Shown here one piece after another: positions 10,675-19,474 of a stretch of DNA of 64,000 nucleotides (position 1 is the stretch's first letter; every line of letters begins with the position of its first letter). Made by a program: the position numbers and the translations under genes. This DNA comes from Archangium primigenium. GTDB lineage: Bacteria; Myxococcota; Myxococcia; Myxococcales; Myxococcaceae. The DNA lies in the NCBI RefSeq assembly GCF_016904885.1, contig NZ_JADWYI010000001.1, forward strand, positions 8,303,224 to 8,367,223, read 5' to 3'. Under the pieces are notes generated by a model. That model did not search any database and had not been told where the DNA came from. It was given only the letters and a program-made list of their open reading frames with translations.

Positions 10675-11415
10675 CTACGGAACCGACGGAACCTCGCCCG
10701 TCAGCACGCAGATGCGGATCACCGGATCGCACTTCACCGGGAAGCTCGGGTTGATGCCCGAGCCTCGCAGCCGCGTGGGCGGATCCGCGTACGGGTCACA
10801 CTTCGTCTCGTCCGGCATCGGGACCTTCGTCACCGGATCCGGCGTCGAGCAGGAGACCACCGGCCAGATGCCTCGCGCCGTGAACTCGGCGGTGCAGCCA
10901 TCCACCGTGTACTTCAGGTCCGCGATGAACTGCGTGCCGGGGATGTCGGGCGTGTTGTAGATGCGCAGCCCCGACCACGCGTAGGTGATGTCCTGCGCCG
11001 CCTTGCCCCCGGCCGCGTTCAGCACCACCCGCTCGGCGTTGAGCACGGGCACCTCGCAGAAGTTGTCCGGACCCGGCGCCTCCGTCTCCAGGGTGCCCAC
11101 GGCATTGGCCTGGGACAGGGCGGCGTCCACGCGAGCCGCCTCGGTGCGCAGCAGACCGCCCAACCGCCCCGAGCGCAGGCCCACCGTGTCCTTCTGGACG
11201 GGGTCCGCGTTGAGGAACTTCTGCAGGCCCACGGACTCGGAGTCCAACCGCGTGCAGGCGAGGGTCGGGTTCTGTCCCGGCTTGGGCGAGTAGGTGACCG
11301 CGAACGAGCCCGTGGACCCGTCCGACACCGCCCGGGCCACCACGCACTGCGGATCCTGCTGCTGGGCACCGCAGGCGCTCAGGAGCAGCCCCACACCAAT
11401 CAATGAACGCTTCAT
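10675..11415 (-). CDS. Lipoprotein partner of the TonB-dependent receptor
   Basis: 246 residues with a clear lipoprotein signal (GVGLLLSAC, Cys about 15). The mature part is Cys-containing and mixed alpha/beta, with no recognised domain. Paired cysteines late in the protein (SCSTPDP, KCDPYADP, KCDPVIRICV) suggest disulfides outside the cytoplasm. It starts 24 bases after the stop of the TonB receptor gene on the same strand, so the two are an operon. By analogy with receptor/lipoprotein pairs it may be a surface or periplasmic subunit that helps capture the ligand. That role is inferred. Confidence 0.7.
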   Translation of the reverse strand: MKRSLIGVGLLLSACGAQQQDPQCVVARAVSDGSTGSFAVTYSPKPGQNPTLACTRLDSESVGLQKFLNADPVQKDTVGLRSGRLGGLLRTEAARVDAALSQANAVGTLETEAPGPDNFCEVPVLNAERVVLNAAGGKAAQDITYAWSGLRIYNTPDIPGTQFIADLKYTVDGCTAEFTARGIWPVVSCSTPDPVTKVPMPDETKCDPYADPPTRLRGSGINPSFPVKCDPVIRICVLTGEVPSVP

Positions 11416-11439
11416 GATGTCTCTCTCTAGAAGGGGGGC

Positions 11440-14400
11440 CTAGAAGCTCAGCTTCACGCCAAAGCGCACCGAGCGCGGGGACTGGTAGGCGATGGGCTGC
11501 TTGTAGTTGGGGTTGATCTCCCCGATGGGCAGGACCGGGTTGCCCGCGGCCGTCGTCCGCAGCAGGCACTCGGGGTTGCCCTCCTGGCGGCAGCTCTCCA
11601 CGTTCGCAACCTTCTCGCCCTGCTCGAGCGGCAGGACGCGGCTGAAGGTGAAGACCTGGTCCACGTCCGTCACCTGCTGGAAGTTGAAGAGGTTGAAGAC
11701 GTCCAGTGACACGCTGAGCACGTAGTCCTTGCCGAGCCGCTGGCTCATGCCCACGTGTCCATCCAGGTTGTGCACCCAGGGCAGACGGCCGCCGCTGCCG
11801 CGCGGGAGGATGAACGTCTCGGCGCCGCTGCGGCGGGGGTGGAAGCCCAGGTAGTTGATGGGAGCACCCGAGCGCGCCCGGTAGCCGCCGCCCACGTCGA
11901 TGCTCAGGTCGCGCGTCAGCCGGAACTCCTTGGCGCCAAAGGCCTTGAAGGCGTGGGTGCGATCACCCGGCAGGGGGCCGTCGCGGTTGACGGTGAGCGA
12001 CAGCAGGTCGAAGTCGCGCGTCAGGTTGGGCGACAGCTGGCCCGTGTCCGCGCGGAACAGGCCCGAGTAGTTGCCGCGCAGCGAAGACCACGTGTAGCTC
12101 ACCTGCGCCAGCCACGAGTTGGCGAAGGCCTTGGTGTAGTAGACGTTCACCGCGTCGTAGTCGCGGCGCGCCAGCGGGAAGTCCGACGAGATGCCCTTGC
12201 CCGGGTTGCCCAGGAAGAAGGTGCTGCCGTCGTCGCGGCTCATGTCCTCGATGACGTTGTTGAGGTAGCGCCGGGTGTAGGACAGGCCCAGGCGTCCGAC
12301 GATGATCTCGTACTCGCCGCCCACCACGAACTCGTCGCTGGACTGGGCGCGGATGTTGGGGTCCACCGGCACGCGGTCTCCGCCCTCGGCGTTCCAGTAC
12401 TGGCTGGGGCTCTCCGGGTTGCCGATGACCTGACGGTTGCCATCCACGTTGCAGGCCCCGCCGGGCGCGAGCGCCGCCGGATCCGCCGGGTTGCAGGACG
12501 CGTTGAGCGTGGTCGACAGCTGCCGCTGCTGGGGGAAGGACAGGTCCGCCATGTCCAGGGGCACGTTCTCGTAGAAGCGCGCGTAGTTGACGTAGAGCTT
12601 CGAGCGGCCCTGCTGGGTGAAGTCGTAGATGACGCCCAGCCGGGGCGACCACTGGTGGGGCAGGCTCAGACCCACCCGGCCATCCAGGCCCCAGAGCGTC
12701 TGTGTGTCATAGCGACCGCCCACGTTGAGCGTGACCTTGTCGAAGAGCGACCAGCTGTCCTGCACGAAGCCGCCCAGGGTCGCCGACGTGGACGTGCCCT
12801 CCTTCGAGGCGAGGAACACGGGCTGGTCCGGCGCCTCCAGGTAGCCGTACTGGTTGAGCGTGTAGAAGCAGGCGCCCGAGGTGCACTCGAACCAGGGCGC
12901 CAGACCCGTGCGCGCGCGGTTGTTGTAGAAGCTCGCGCCCTCCGCGTCGAAGCCCGCCTTGAGCACGTGGTGGCCGAGCGCGTTGAGCAGATAGGTGCCC
13001 AGCACCTTGCCCTGGAAGCGGCTCAGCTCGGAGATCTGGATGGTGCCCGGGCCGCCAATCGAATACGAGCTGACCGGACAGCGGACGCCCGGGGGCAGAC
13101 CCGGCAGGTCACAGACCGAGGGGTCCTCCAGCGTCTCGAACTCGTTGATGGTGTGCGGGTAGCGCGACCATCCATCCGCGGTCCGAACCGGCGTGCGCCG
13201 GTAGTTGATGGTGGGCTGCGCGGACAGGCCCACGCCGCTGGACAGGCCCGAGCCGTCCGAGGGCAGCGTGGACGCGTTCTGGTGGTGCCAGCCCACCGTG
13301 GCGTCGATGAGCAGGTCCTTGTTGAAGAAGGACGAGGACTGCTTGGCCACGATGTCCAGCGCGCCACTCGTGCGCCGGGTGGCGATGGACTCGTAGGAGC
13401 CCTGCACATACGCGGTGCAGGACAGGCCCGAGCACACCTCGGGGGCGCCGTCCCGGCTGAACGCGTAGCGGCCCGGGCCACCGGAGCTCGTGGGCGTGCC
13501 GTACACGGACAGGGCCAGCGAGTGGTCCTGGTTGAAGTTGTAGGTGAGCTTGCCGATGTACTGGAGCGTCCGCTCGTCCGCGAAGCGGTCCACCTGGGTG
13601 CCGGCGATGGGCGTGGCGAGCTGGAAGCCCGTGGCGGGATCCTTGCGCGCGTCCCCCACCCGCGCGCAGCCGATGTCGGGGTTGACCTCGGTGCACAGGT
13701 CGAGCGCGCTCAACTGGCGCGACACCTGGATGCGGTTGAACGCCGGCGCGGCGCCCGCGTAGAACCACAGCTTGTCCTTGAGGATGGGGCCGCCGATCTC
13801 GAAGCCCACGTCCCCCTGGTTCCAGGGCGTGCCCCGCGCGGAGATGACGCTGCCGGCCCGCTGGATTTGAAGGCCCGAGGACTGGAGGAAGCCCGGCGCC
13901 ACGTTGCCGAAGAAGGAGCCGTGGAACTCGTTGGAGCCGGACTTGGTGACCACGTTGAGCACGCCACCCGTGGAGCGGCCGTACTCGGGCATGTAGCCAC
14001 CGGTGATGACGTTCACCTCCTTGACGAACTCCACCGACAGGGGCGTGCCCACGGTGCCCACCGAGGGGTCATTCACCGACAGGCCGTCCACCACGTACTG
14101 GTTCTCGGGCGAGGTGCCGCCGTTGATGCTCACGCCGTAGGAGTCCTCCTGCGCGCCCGGCGCCAGCTCGGCCAGGGACTCGAAGGAGCGCGACGCCGAA
14201 CCCTTGGAGCCCGGACGGTTCAGGGCGAGGTTGCGGATGAGGCTCGTGTCCACGCTCAGGCCCTGCGCGCTCGAGCCCACGTCCACCGTGGGCGGCCGGG
14301 CCACCACGACCACCTCCTCGCTCAGGCCCTCCTCGGGCAGGAGCTCCACGTTGAAGCGGATGGTGCGGTCGATGCGCAGCTGGATGTCCGAGCGCGAGAA

Positions 14401-14670
14401 GATCCGGAAGCGCTCCCCCTCCACGCGGATGGTGTAGGTGCCCGGCGGCAGCTGCGGAATGCGGTAGAGGCCGCTGGAGTCGGTCACCACCACCTGCTCG
14501 CCTTGAAGGCTCGGCGAGGTGAGCGTCACCACCATGTCCGCGAGGGGCTTCTTGTCGGCGGCGTTGCTCACCTTGCCGACGAGGACCGCCGTGCCCTGCG
14601 CCAGTGCGCTGGTGCCCCACAAAAGCAATACCGTACACCACGCGAGCACGCGTCGAACGGACCAGTCCAC
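11440..14670 (-). CDS. TonB-dependent outer-membrane receptor with carboxypeptidase-regulatory-like N-domain
   Basis: 1076 residues. The GTG at 14670 is chosen because GGAGGGG sits 8 bases upstream and it yields a compact signal peptide ending SALAQG. Order: a CarboxypepD_reg-like beta-sandwich (about residues 25-110, KKPLADMVVTLTSP, LPPGTYTIRVEG), a plug domain (about 120-260, ending in the TGGVLNVVTKSGSNEFHG signature), then a long beta-barrel ending in Phe (RFGVKLSF), the outer-membrane insertion signal. It is similar to SusC/OmpA-related receptors widespread in myxobacteria. It should import or bind a large substrate using TonB energy; the ligand is unknown. The downstream lipoprotein gene is in the same operon. 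Confidence 0.93.
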   Translation of the reverse strand: MDWSVRRVLAWCTVLLLWGTSALAQGTAVLVGKVSNAADKKPLADMVVTLTSPSLQGEQVVVTDSSGLYRIPQLPPGTYTIRVEGERFRIFSRSDIQLRIDRTIRFNVELLPEEGLSEEVVVVARPPTVDVGSSAQGLSVDTSLIRNLALNRPGSKGSASRSFESLAELAPGAQEDSYGVSINGGTSPENQYVVDGLSVNDPSVGTVGTPLSVEFVKEVNVITGGYMPEYGRSTGGVLNVVTKSGSNEFHGSFFGNVAPGFLQSSGLQIQRAGSVISARGTPWNQGDVGFEIGGPILKDKLWFYAGAAPAFNRIQVSRQLSALDLCTEVNPDIGCARVGDARKDPATGFQLATPIAGTQVDRFADERTLQYIGKLTYNFNQDHSLALSVYGTPTSSGGPGRYAFSRDGAPEVCSGLSCTAYVQGSYESIATRRTSGALDIVAKQSSSFFNKDLLIDATVGWHHQNASTLPSDGSGLSSGVGLSAQPTINYRRTPVRTADGWSRYPHTINEFETLEDPSVCDLPGLPPGVRCPVSSYSIGGPGTIQISELSRFQGKVLGTYLLNALGHHVLKAGFDAEGASFYNNRARTGLAPWFECTSGACFYTLNQYGYLEAPDQPVFLASKEGTSTSATLGGFVQDSWSLFDKVTLNVGGRYDTQTLWGLDGRVGLSLPHQWSPRLGVIYDFTQQGRSKLYVNYARFYENVPLDMADLSFPQQRQLSTTLNASCNPADPAALAPGGACNVDGNRQVIGNPESPSQYWNAEGGDRVPVDPNIRAQSSDEFVVGGEYEIIVGRLGLSYTRRYLNNVIEDMSRDDGSTFFLGNPGKGISSDFPLARRDYDAVNVYYTKAFANSWLAQVSYTWSSLRGNYSGLFRADTGQLSPNLTRDFDLLSLTVNRDGPLPGDRTHAFKAFGAKEFRLTRDLSIDVGGGYRARSGAPINYLGFHPRRSGAETFILPRGSGGRLPWVHNLDGHVGMSQRLGKDYVLSVSLDVFNLFNFQQVTDVDQVFTFSRVLPLEQGEKVANVESCRQEGNPECLLRTTAAGNPVLPIGEINPNYKQPIAYQSPRSVRFGVKLSF

Positions 14671-14740
14671 GATGTCTTCCCCTCCTGATGAGGGGGCCTT
14701 CTTTGCCACATTCCGGACACGATTCCCAGACGGTGGGAAA

Positions 14741-16033
14741 TCAGCGCGCGTAGCGGATGACCCGCTCCACCCGGCCCCGCTCGGGCGCCCCGGCCAGGGG
14801 CCGCAGCACCAGCAGCTCCGCGGGCTGCTCCAGCCGCAGCGTCCGGGCCTCGCGTGGCGGCAGGGGTACCACCTGGCCCTCCCCCACGTCGCCGGGCGGC
14901 AGCGGCACCACCCAGCACCCCGTGACGTCGAGCGTCTCCTGGGCCCCGAAGACGTGCAGGTCGCCCAATTCCTCGACGCGCCCCGTCACCACGACCCGTG
15001 CCTCGCTCCCCTCCCCGCGCACCGCCCGGAGCCCCTCCACCCCCACGTCCGCGACGAAGGCCTCTCCCGCCTCGCCGAACACCTGGCCGCCCCGGAGCAG
15101 CAGGTGCAGGTAGCCCTGCCCCCAGTTGAGGGGAATGGACGTGTAGCGCCCGAGGTCCGCCCGCTCCACGTGCCCCCCGGCCAGCGCCTCCAGCGCGGAC
15201 ACCAGGGCCACGAAGTTCATCTGCACCAGGGGCTGCTCCGGCTCGGCGGACGGCCACGGCCCGGACTCGATGAGCACCGTGGGCGTGCCCCAGCGGCCCA
15301 GGTTGTCCCCGAAGGCCCGGGGCTCGAAGCCGTCGTCGTAGCGGCCGATCCGCCCCGGGATGAGGGGCTCCAGGGCATCGCGGATGACGGCGCAGACCTT
15401 CTTGGCGAGCAGTCGCCCCGGGTTGTCGTTGCGCGCGGCGTCAAAGGGCGGCGCGAGCAGGGAGATGGACGCGGGCTGGCGGGTCTCCCCCACCGCCGTG
15501 CGCCAGTTCTGGTTGTGCAGGTTGAAGCCCAGCACGGGCTCGAGCCGGTCGCGCAGGGCCTTGAGCGTGCGGCCCTCGGGCGTCTGGAGCACCAGGGCAT
15601 CCCGGTTGATGTCGAGGTTCTGCGCGTTGCGTCGTTGGAAGCGCTCGGCGCCGTCCGGGTTGAGCAGGGGCAGCGCGTGCAGGGTGAACTCCGAGAGCAG
15701 CTTCGCCACCCGGGGCGCGTCTCGGTGCTGGCGCACGTACTCGCACAGGACCAGCAGGGCCGTGGTGGCGGTGGGCTCGTCCCCGTGCATCTGAGACCAG
15801 AGCAGGACCGGACGCGGACCGTGGCCGAAGCGCACGAGCCGCAGCGGACGGCCCTCCACCGAGCGCCCCACCTCGTCGACCTGGAACAGGTCCGGGGCGA
15901 GCGTCCGCAGCCGCGCCAGGCAGGCGCCCACGTGGGGCTCGCGCACGAGCGGCGGCGGGGGCAGGCCCTCCAGGTGCAACCCCAGACACAGGTCGGCGAG
16001 GTCACGAGGCGCGGTGAGGACGGACACGGGCAT
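14741..16033 (-). CDS. M14-family zinc carboxypeptidase
   Basis: 430 residues from ATG at 16033 (AAGGAG just upstream). Zinc ligands of the M14 fold are visible: H83 and E86 (QMHGDEPT) and H173 (FNLHNQNW), with E255 (VLIESGPW) as the probable catalytic base. A substrate-binding NxDR-like motif (NLDINRDA) is also present. No signal peptide, so it is likely cytosolic. The C-terminal ~110 residues form an additional beta-rich domain. Such proteins trim C-terminal residues from peptides, including murein peptides. It diverges from the amino-acid symporter gene with only 26 bases between starts, so the two share a promoter region. A link in peptide-to-amino-acid use is inferred. Confidence 0.85.
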   Translation of the reverse strand: MPVSVLTAPRDLADLCLGLHLEGLPPPPLVREPHVGACLARLRTLAPDLFQVDEVGRSVEGRPLRLVRFGHGPRPVLLWSQMHGDEPTATTALLVLCEYVRQHRDAPRVAKLLSEFTLHALPLLNPDGAERFQRRNAQNLDINRDALVLQTPEGRTLKALRDRLEPVLGFNLHNQNWRTAVGETRQPASISLLAPPFDAARNDNPGRLLAKKVCAVIRDALEPLIPGRIGRYDDGFEPRAFGDNLGRWGTPTVLIESGPWPSAEPEQPLVQMNFVALVSALEALAGGHVERADLGRYTSIPLNWGQGYLHLLLRGGQVFGEAGEAFVADVGVEGLRAVRGEGSEARVVVTGRVEELGDLHVFGAQETLDVTGCWVVPLPPGDVGEGQVVPLPPREARTLRLEQPAELLVLRPLAGAPERGRVERVIRYAR

Positions 16034-16059
16034 CGACTCCTTAGTATGACGGGGACTCC

Positions 16060-17400
16060 ATGTTCCCTGAATTCCTGCGCAACGCCATCGATGTAGCAAG
16101 CAACGCCGTCTGGGGTCCGTGGACGATGGCCCTGCTGCTCGGAACCGGTGTGTTCCTGACGATCCGCCTGCGCTTCGTCCAGGTGGTGCGCCTGCGCGAG
16201 GCGGTGCGCGCCATGGTGCCGGAGCGGGCCACGGGCGCGGGGGCGCTCACGCCCTTCCAGGCCTTCATGACGGCGCTGGGGGCCTCCATCGGCACGGGGA
16301 ACATCGCGGGGGTGGCCACGGCCATCGTGAGCGGCGGGCCCGGGGCGCTGTTCTGGATCTGGGTGTACGGCTTCTTCGCCACGGCCATCAAGTTCTGCGA
16401 GGCCGTGCTGGGCATCCGCTACCGCCGGTGGGACGGCGAGCGGCTGTCGGCTGGCCCCATGCACTACCTCAAGGACGGCCTGGGCGCGCCCCGGCTCGCC
16501 TGGCTCTACGCGTTCATCGCCGGCGTGGCCGCGCTCACCACCACCCCCTTCACCCAGCCCAACTCCATCGCCGTGGTGCTGCACAGCCAGTTCGACCTGC
16601 CGCCGCTCGCCTCGGGCATCGGCATCGCGGTGCTCACCTGGCTCGTGGTCATCGGCGGCGTGAAGAGCGTGGGCCGGGCCGCCGAGCGCCTCGCGCCCCT
16701 CAAGGTCGGGCTGTACCTGGTGGGCGGCCTCGTGGTCGTCATCACCCACCTGGGCCAATTGCCCTCGGTGCTGGCGCTCGTGGTGCGCGAGGCCTTCTCG
16801 ATGGAGGCCGCGGGCGGTGGCGCGCTGGGCGTGGGGATGATGACGGCCATGCGCTACGGCATCGCCCGGGGCATCTACGCCAACGAGGCCGGCTACGGCA
16901 CGGCGGCGGTGGCCTATGGCACGGCGCGCACCGATGCCCCCGTGCGCCAGGGGCTCCAGGCGGTGATGGAGGTGTTCATCGTGTCGTGCGTGACGTCCAC
17001 GCTCAGCGCGCTGGTCATCCTGGTGAGCGGCGTGTGGAAGTCCGGGCTCACGAGCACCGCCGTGGTGGCCCAGGCCTTCAACACCGCCATTCCCACGGTG
17101 GGCGGCTGGGTGGTGGCCTTCTGCGCCTTCCTCTTCGGCTACACGACGCTGATTGGCTGGGCGTACTACGGCGAGCAGTTCCTCGAGTACGCGTTCGGCC
17201 CCCGGCTCACCGTGCCCTACCGCTGGGTGTACTGCGGCCTGGTCGTCTTCGGCGCCACGGGCAAGGTGGAGACCATCTGGGCGTGGGGAGACCTGATGAA
17301 CGGCCTGCAGATCTTCCCCAACCTCGTGGGGCTCATTGGCTTGAGCGGTGTGGCCGCGTCCGTGCTCAAACCGGAGCGGCCCGTGGTCTCACGGCCCTGA
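16060..17400 (+). CDS. AGCS-family alanine/glycine:cation symporter
   Basis: 446 residues, about 11 membrane segments, full family length. The signature ASIGTGNIAGVATAI (residues ~78-92) and the ANEAGYGTAAVAYGTAR motif are diagnostic of the alanine or glycine:Na+ symporter family (AlsT/DagA/CycA-like AGCS). It imports small neutral amino acids using sodium or protons in the inner membrane. It starts 26 bases from the divergent M14 peptidase. The last 95 bases of homology (17285-17379) reappear about 1.5 kb downstream at 18825-18919, and composition falls sharply right after this gene. Its present 3' end (PVVSRP) may therefore have been rewritten by the insertion. Confidence 0.93.
   Translation: MFPEFLRNAIDVASNAVWGPWTMALLLGTGVFLTIRLRFVQVVRLREAVRAMVPERATGAGALTPFQAFMTALGASIGTGNIAGVATAIVSGGPGALFWIWVYGFFATAIKFCEAVLGIRYRRWDGERLSAGPMHYLKDGLGAPRLAWLYAFIAGVAALTTTPFTQPNSIAVVLHSQFDLPPLASGIGIAVLTWLVVIGGVKSVGRAAERLAPLKVGLYLVGGLVVVITHLGQLPSVLALVVREAFSMEAAGGGALGVGMMTAMRYGIARGIYANEAGYGTAAVAYGTARTDAPVRQGLQAVMEVFIVSCVTSTLSALVILVSGVWKSGLTSTAVVAQAFNTAIPTVGGWVVAFCAFLFGYTTLIGWAYYGEQFLEYAFGPRLTVPYRWVYCGLVVFGATGKVETIWAWGDLMNGLQIFPNLVGLIGLSGVAASVLKPERPVVSRP
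17285..17379 (+). repeat. 95-bp direct repeat, upstream copy (symporter 3' end)
   Basis: This stretch inside the symporter gene aligns without gaps to 18825-18919, with nine mismatches by eye (about 90% identity). It begins GGGGAGAC and ends CAAACCGGAGCGG in both copies. The two copies bracket the AT-richer DisA_N gene. After 17379 the two copies diverge completely. Confidence 0.9.
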
Positions 17401-17486
17401 AAAACACGACATCCAAATCGGCCCCAAATCAAATTTCTTAACAACACGACGCAAACGCGAGCCCCCATTTCACCTAAAACAAAACC

Positions 17487-18794
17487 ATGCACAACTTCGA
17501 CGAAAAAGCTCTCGCAGTGGTCAAAGGCAGCAAACTAAATCCGCAAGACATTCAACTCGTTCTATCAAGAATACCCAAAGCGATGCCGCATCTGAAATTT
17601 TCGGACAACTGGACAGTATTCGAAGAGAAGGGTGACTCTTTTGCGCATCGCACAAAAACTGGGGCTCATTGCCACGTCCAGATCAAAGACGCACATATCG
17701 CCATTGAAGTCTTCTCCAGAAAAGAAACCCTCAGCAATGATGATCTCCAAGTACTAAGAGATCTGTGCCAGGAAGCCGCTGGATTGATTCAAGCGTCGAC
17801 TGACAATGGCGTTTCACTTGCAGACTTTGGAGTAAACGCCATGTCCAGCGTAATCGCCAAATATATTTCCGAATCATCAGCGCACCCCGTGTCGTCCGCT
17901 CAAGTCAAAAACTATTTTAAGTTTCTTCGCTCGCTCTCTGGCGAGACATATGAAAACCAAAGGATATCGTACGGGCTCATTTTACTTCCCCAGAAAAAGC
18001 GAGCCGCATCCTCAGTACTAGAGTTCGACAACAAGAGATTCAAAAGACTAACCGATGGATTCTCAACGGCCATTTCGCTCGATGTTAACGGCTCAATCGT
18101 CCAATTGACGTCGCTAACGGCAAAGAAAGAAAACAAAAACTCCAGTTTGGGACGTCCCTGGTGGATCGGTCCGCTTGCCGATACAGCGTCAAGTCAGGGT
18201 GGAATTGGAGTTGCCCTAACAAAGGGCGGTGACATTTTGGTTGTAAAAGACAGGGAACTCTTGATCTCACAGCGAGCAGGAGAGTGGAGGCTTTGGAGGC
18301 ATAGCGCTATAACCTCAGCAGTAAGAGACTCCTGGCTAACCAGAGGCCACCCCGGGAATCTTGATAGAGTGTTGGTTGCTCTGTATCGAGTTGCACTCGA
18401 CTTGGCATTTCGGCGCTCTGGCGGACTTCTCGTCGTTGCCTCAACTTGGAAAAAAGCTGATAAACTCGTTACAGCCAAGGGTGACCTGATTGGAGCTTCG
18501 AGCAGGAGCAACTCCGAGCAGGCACTCGACAACTCTCTCTCCGAAAAATCAATTTTGACCATGGATAGAAGAGTGCTTGCCGACCTAGCCAGTCTAGATG
18601 GAGCGCTCGTCATTCATCGTTCAGGACGGCTTGTGGCATACGGCGCAATGGTTCGAGCCAAATCCAATACCGCTCAACAGGGGGCTCGTTCGAGGGCTGC
18701 AATTGGGGCAAGTGAATACGGCCTCGCAATCAAAGTCAGCTCGGACGGCGGAATCACCGTTTACAGGCAGGGTGTTTGCGTGGTCACGCTTTGA
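17487..18794 (+). CDS. DisA_N-like (diadenylate-cyclase fold) protein on an AT-richer islet
   Basis: 435 residues, with codon usage rich in A/T unlike every neighbour. Residues 1-~180 are a mixed, unrecognised region. The C-terminal ~190 residues follow the DisA_N/DAC layout: ALDLAFRRSGGLLVVAS, then the DGA motif (SLDGALVIHRSGRLVAYGA), then GARSRAAIGASEYGLAIKVS and a closing beta hairpin (GGITVYRQG). In active diadenylate cyclases the second motif is RHR; here the middle His is Ser, so c-di-AMP synthesis is uncertain and a degenerate nucleotide-sensor role is possible. No membrane segment. No clear ribosome site before ATG 17487. The protein is probably a recently acquired signalling or defence gene. 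Confidence 0.7.
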   Translation: MHNFDEKALAVVKGSKLNPQDIQLVLSRIPKAMPHLKFSDNWTVFEEKGDSFAHRTKTGAHCHVQIKDAHIAIEVFSRKETLSNDDLQVLRDLCQEAAGLIQASTDNGVSLADFGVNAMSSVIAKYISESSAHPVSSAQVKNYFKFLRSLSGETYENQRISYGLILLPQKKRAASSVLEFDNKRFKRLTDGFSTAISLDVNGSIVQLTSLTAKKENKNSSLGRPWWIGPLADTASSQGGIGVALTKGGDILVVKDRELLISQRAGEWRLWRHSAITSAVRDSWLTRGHPGNLDRVLVALYRVALDLAFRRSGGLLVVASTWKKADKLVTAKGDLIGASSRSNSEQALDNSLSEKSILTMDRRVLADLASLDGALVIHRSGRLVAYGAMVRAKSNTAQQGARSRAAIGASEYGLAIKVSSDGGITVYRQGVCVVTL

Positions 18795-18824
18795 TGGTGC
18801 AATTTCTTTACACCCTCGCAAGGA

Positions 18825-18958
18825 GGGGAGACATGATGAACGGCCTGCAAATCCTCCCCAACCTCCTGGTGCTCATTGGCCTGAACGCTGTAGCCGCGTC
18901 CGTGCTCAAACCGGAGCGGACGCTGGACACGCCGACCTCGGCGTCTACTGCACTTTGA
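18825..18958 (+). pseudogene. Orphan 3' end of an AGCS symporter gene
   Basis: In frame, this stretch encodes GDMMNGLQILPNLLVLIGLN, then AVAASVLKPER, then a short tail ending at TGA 18956-18958. It corresponds to the last ~45 residues of the symporter at 16060-17400. The rest of the gene is absent; sequence upstream belongs to the DisA_N gene. It is either the original 3' end displaced by insertion of the islet, or a piece carried in by it. The nine differences from the upstream copy show that the two have diverged or came from different strains. Confidence 0.85.
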
Positions 18959-19474
18959 CTATGTACGCCCTGTCTTGATGCCCGACACGCGGATGTAGTG
19001 CTCCGCCCGCTGCGTGGCTCGTGAAGGCACGCGGGCTGGAGCCCGTGGAGATCGCCGTCGTTTTGTCCGGGGCATACACGGTGATCGGGGTAGAGACACC
19101 CGTCGTGGTCGCAGTCGATGGACGAGGCCGCCCAGCTGAATTCGTAGATGTGGTCCGCCGTGGCGAAGAACAAGAACCCGTCCTGGTCCCGGGCGTCTCT
19201 TGGCCCGTGCTGCTCGCGGTAGCCGGTAAGAGCGCTGTGGCGGTCGCGGCCGTATCGTCGTGGTCACCCGGAACCGACAGCACGCACGCCTCGCTCTGGG
19301 ACGACATAGCCGCTCACGCAAGCAACGGCCCTGCTCGTTGTGGCACTAGCGTGGTGGCTTGGCTCGCAGGCACAGACAGTCCGATCATCGGAGACCTCGC
19401 AGCAGCCAGGACCACAGGCGAGGTCTAGCACGGCCTCCGGACGGACTTGTCATTGCGTCTCGAGCAACCTTCCC
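18959..19474 (+). other. 516-bp region without an intact gene, probable gene debris
   Basis: No reading frame here combines a ribosome site, a sensible start and myxobacterial codon pattern. On the minus strand a fragment reading DHIYEFSWAASSIDCDHDGC (about 19150-19090) looks protein-like but is closed by frame changes, suggesting a decayed secreted protein. On the plus strand a 135-codon frame (19021-19428) shows no motif. The region separates the DisA_N islet from the DUF819 operon, consistent with an insertion-prone spot. Confidence 0.45.

Noticed and set aside
11755-14688. 977-codon plus-strand frame antisense to the TonB receptor
   Set aside because: No recognisable domain; the frame is open because of GC-biased third positions on the other strand.
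17285-18958. Islet as a transposon with target-site duplication
   Set aside because: The flanking repeats are 95 bp, imperfect and gene-derived, far longer than transposon target duplications, and no transposase or terminal inverted repeat was seen.
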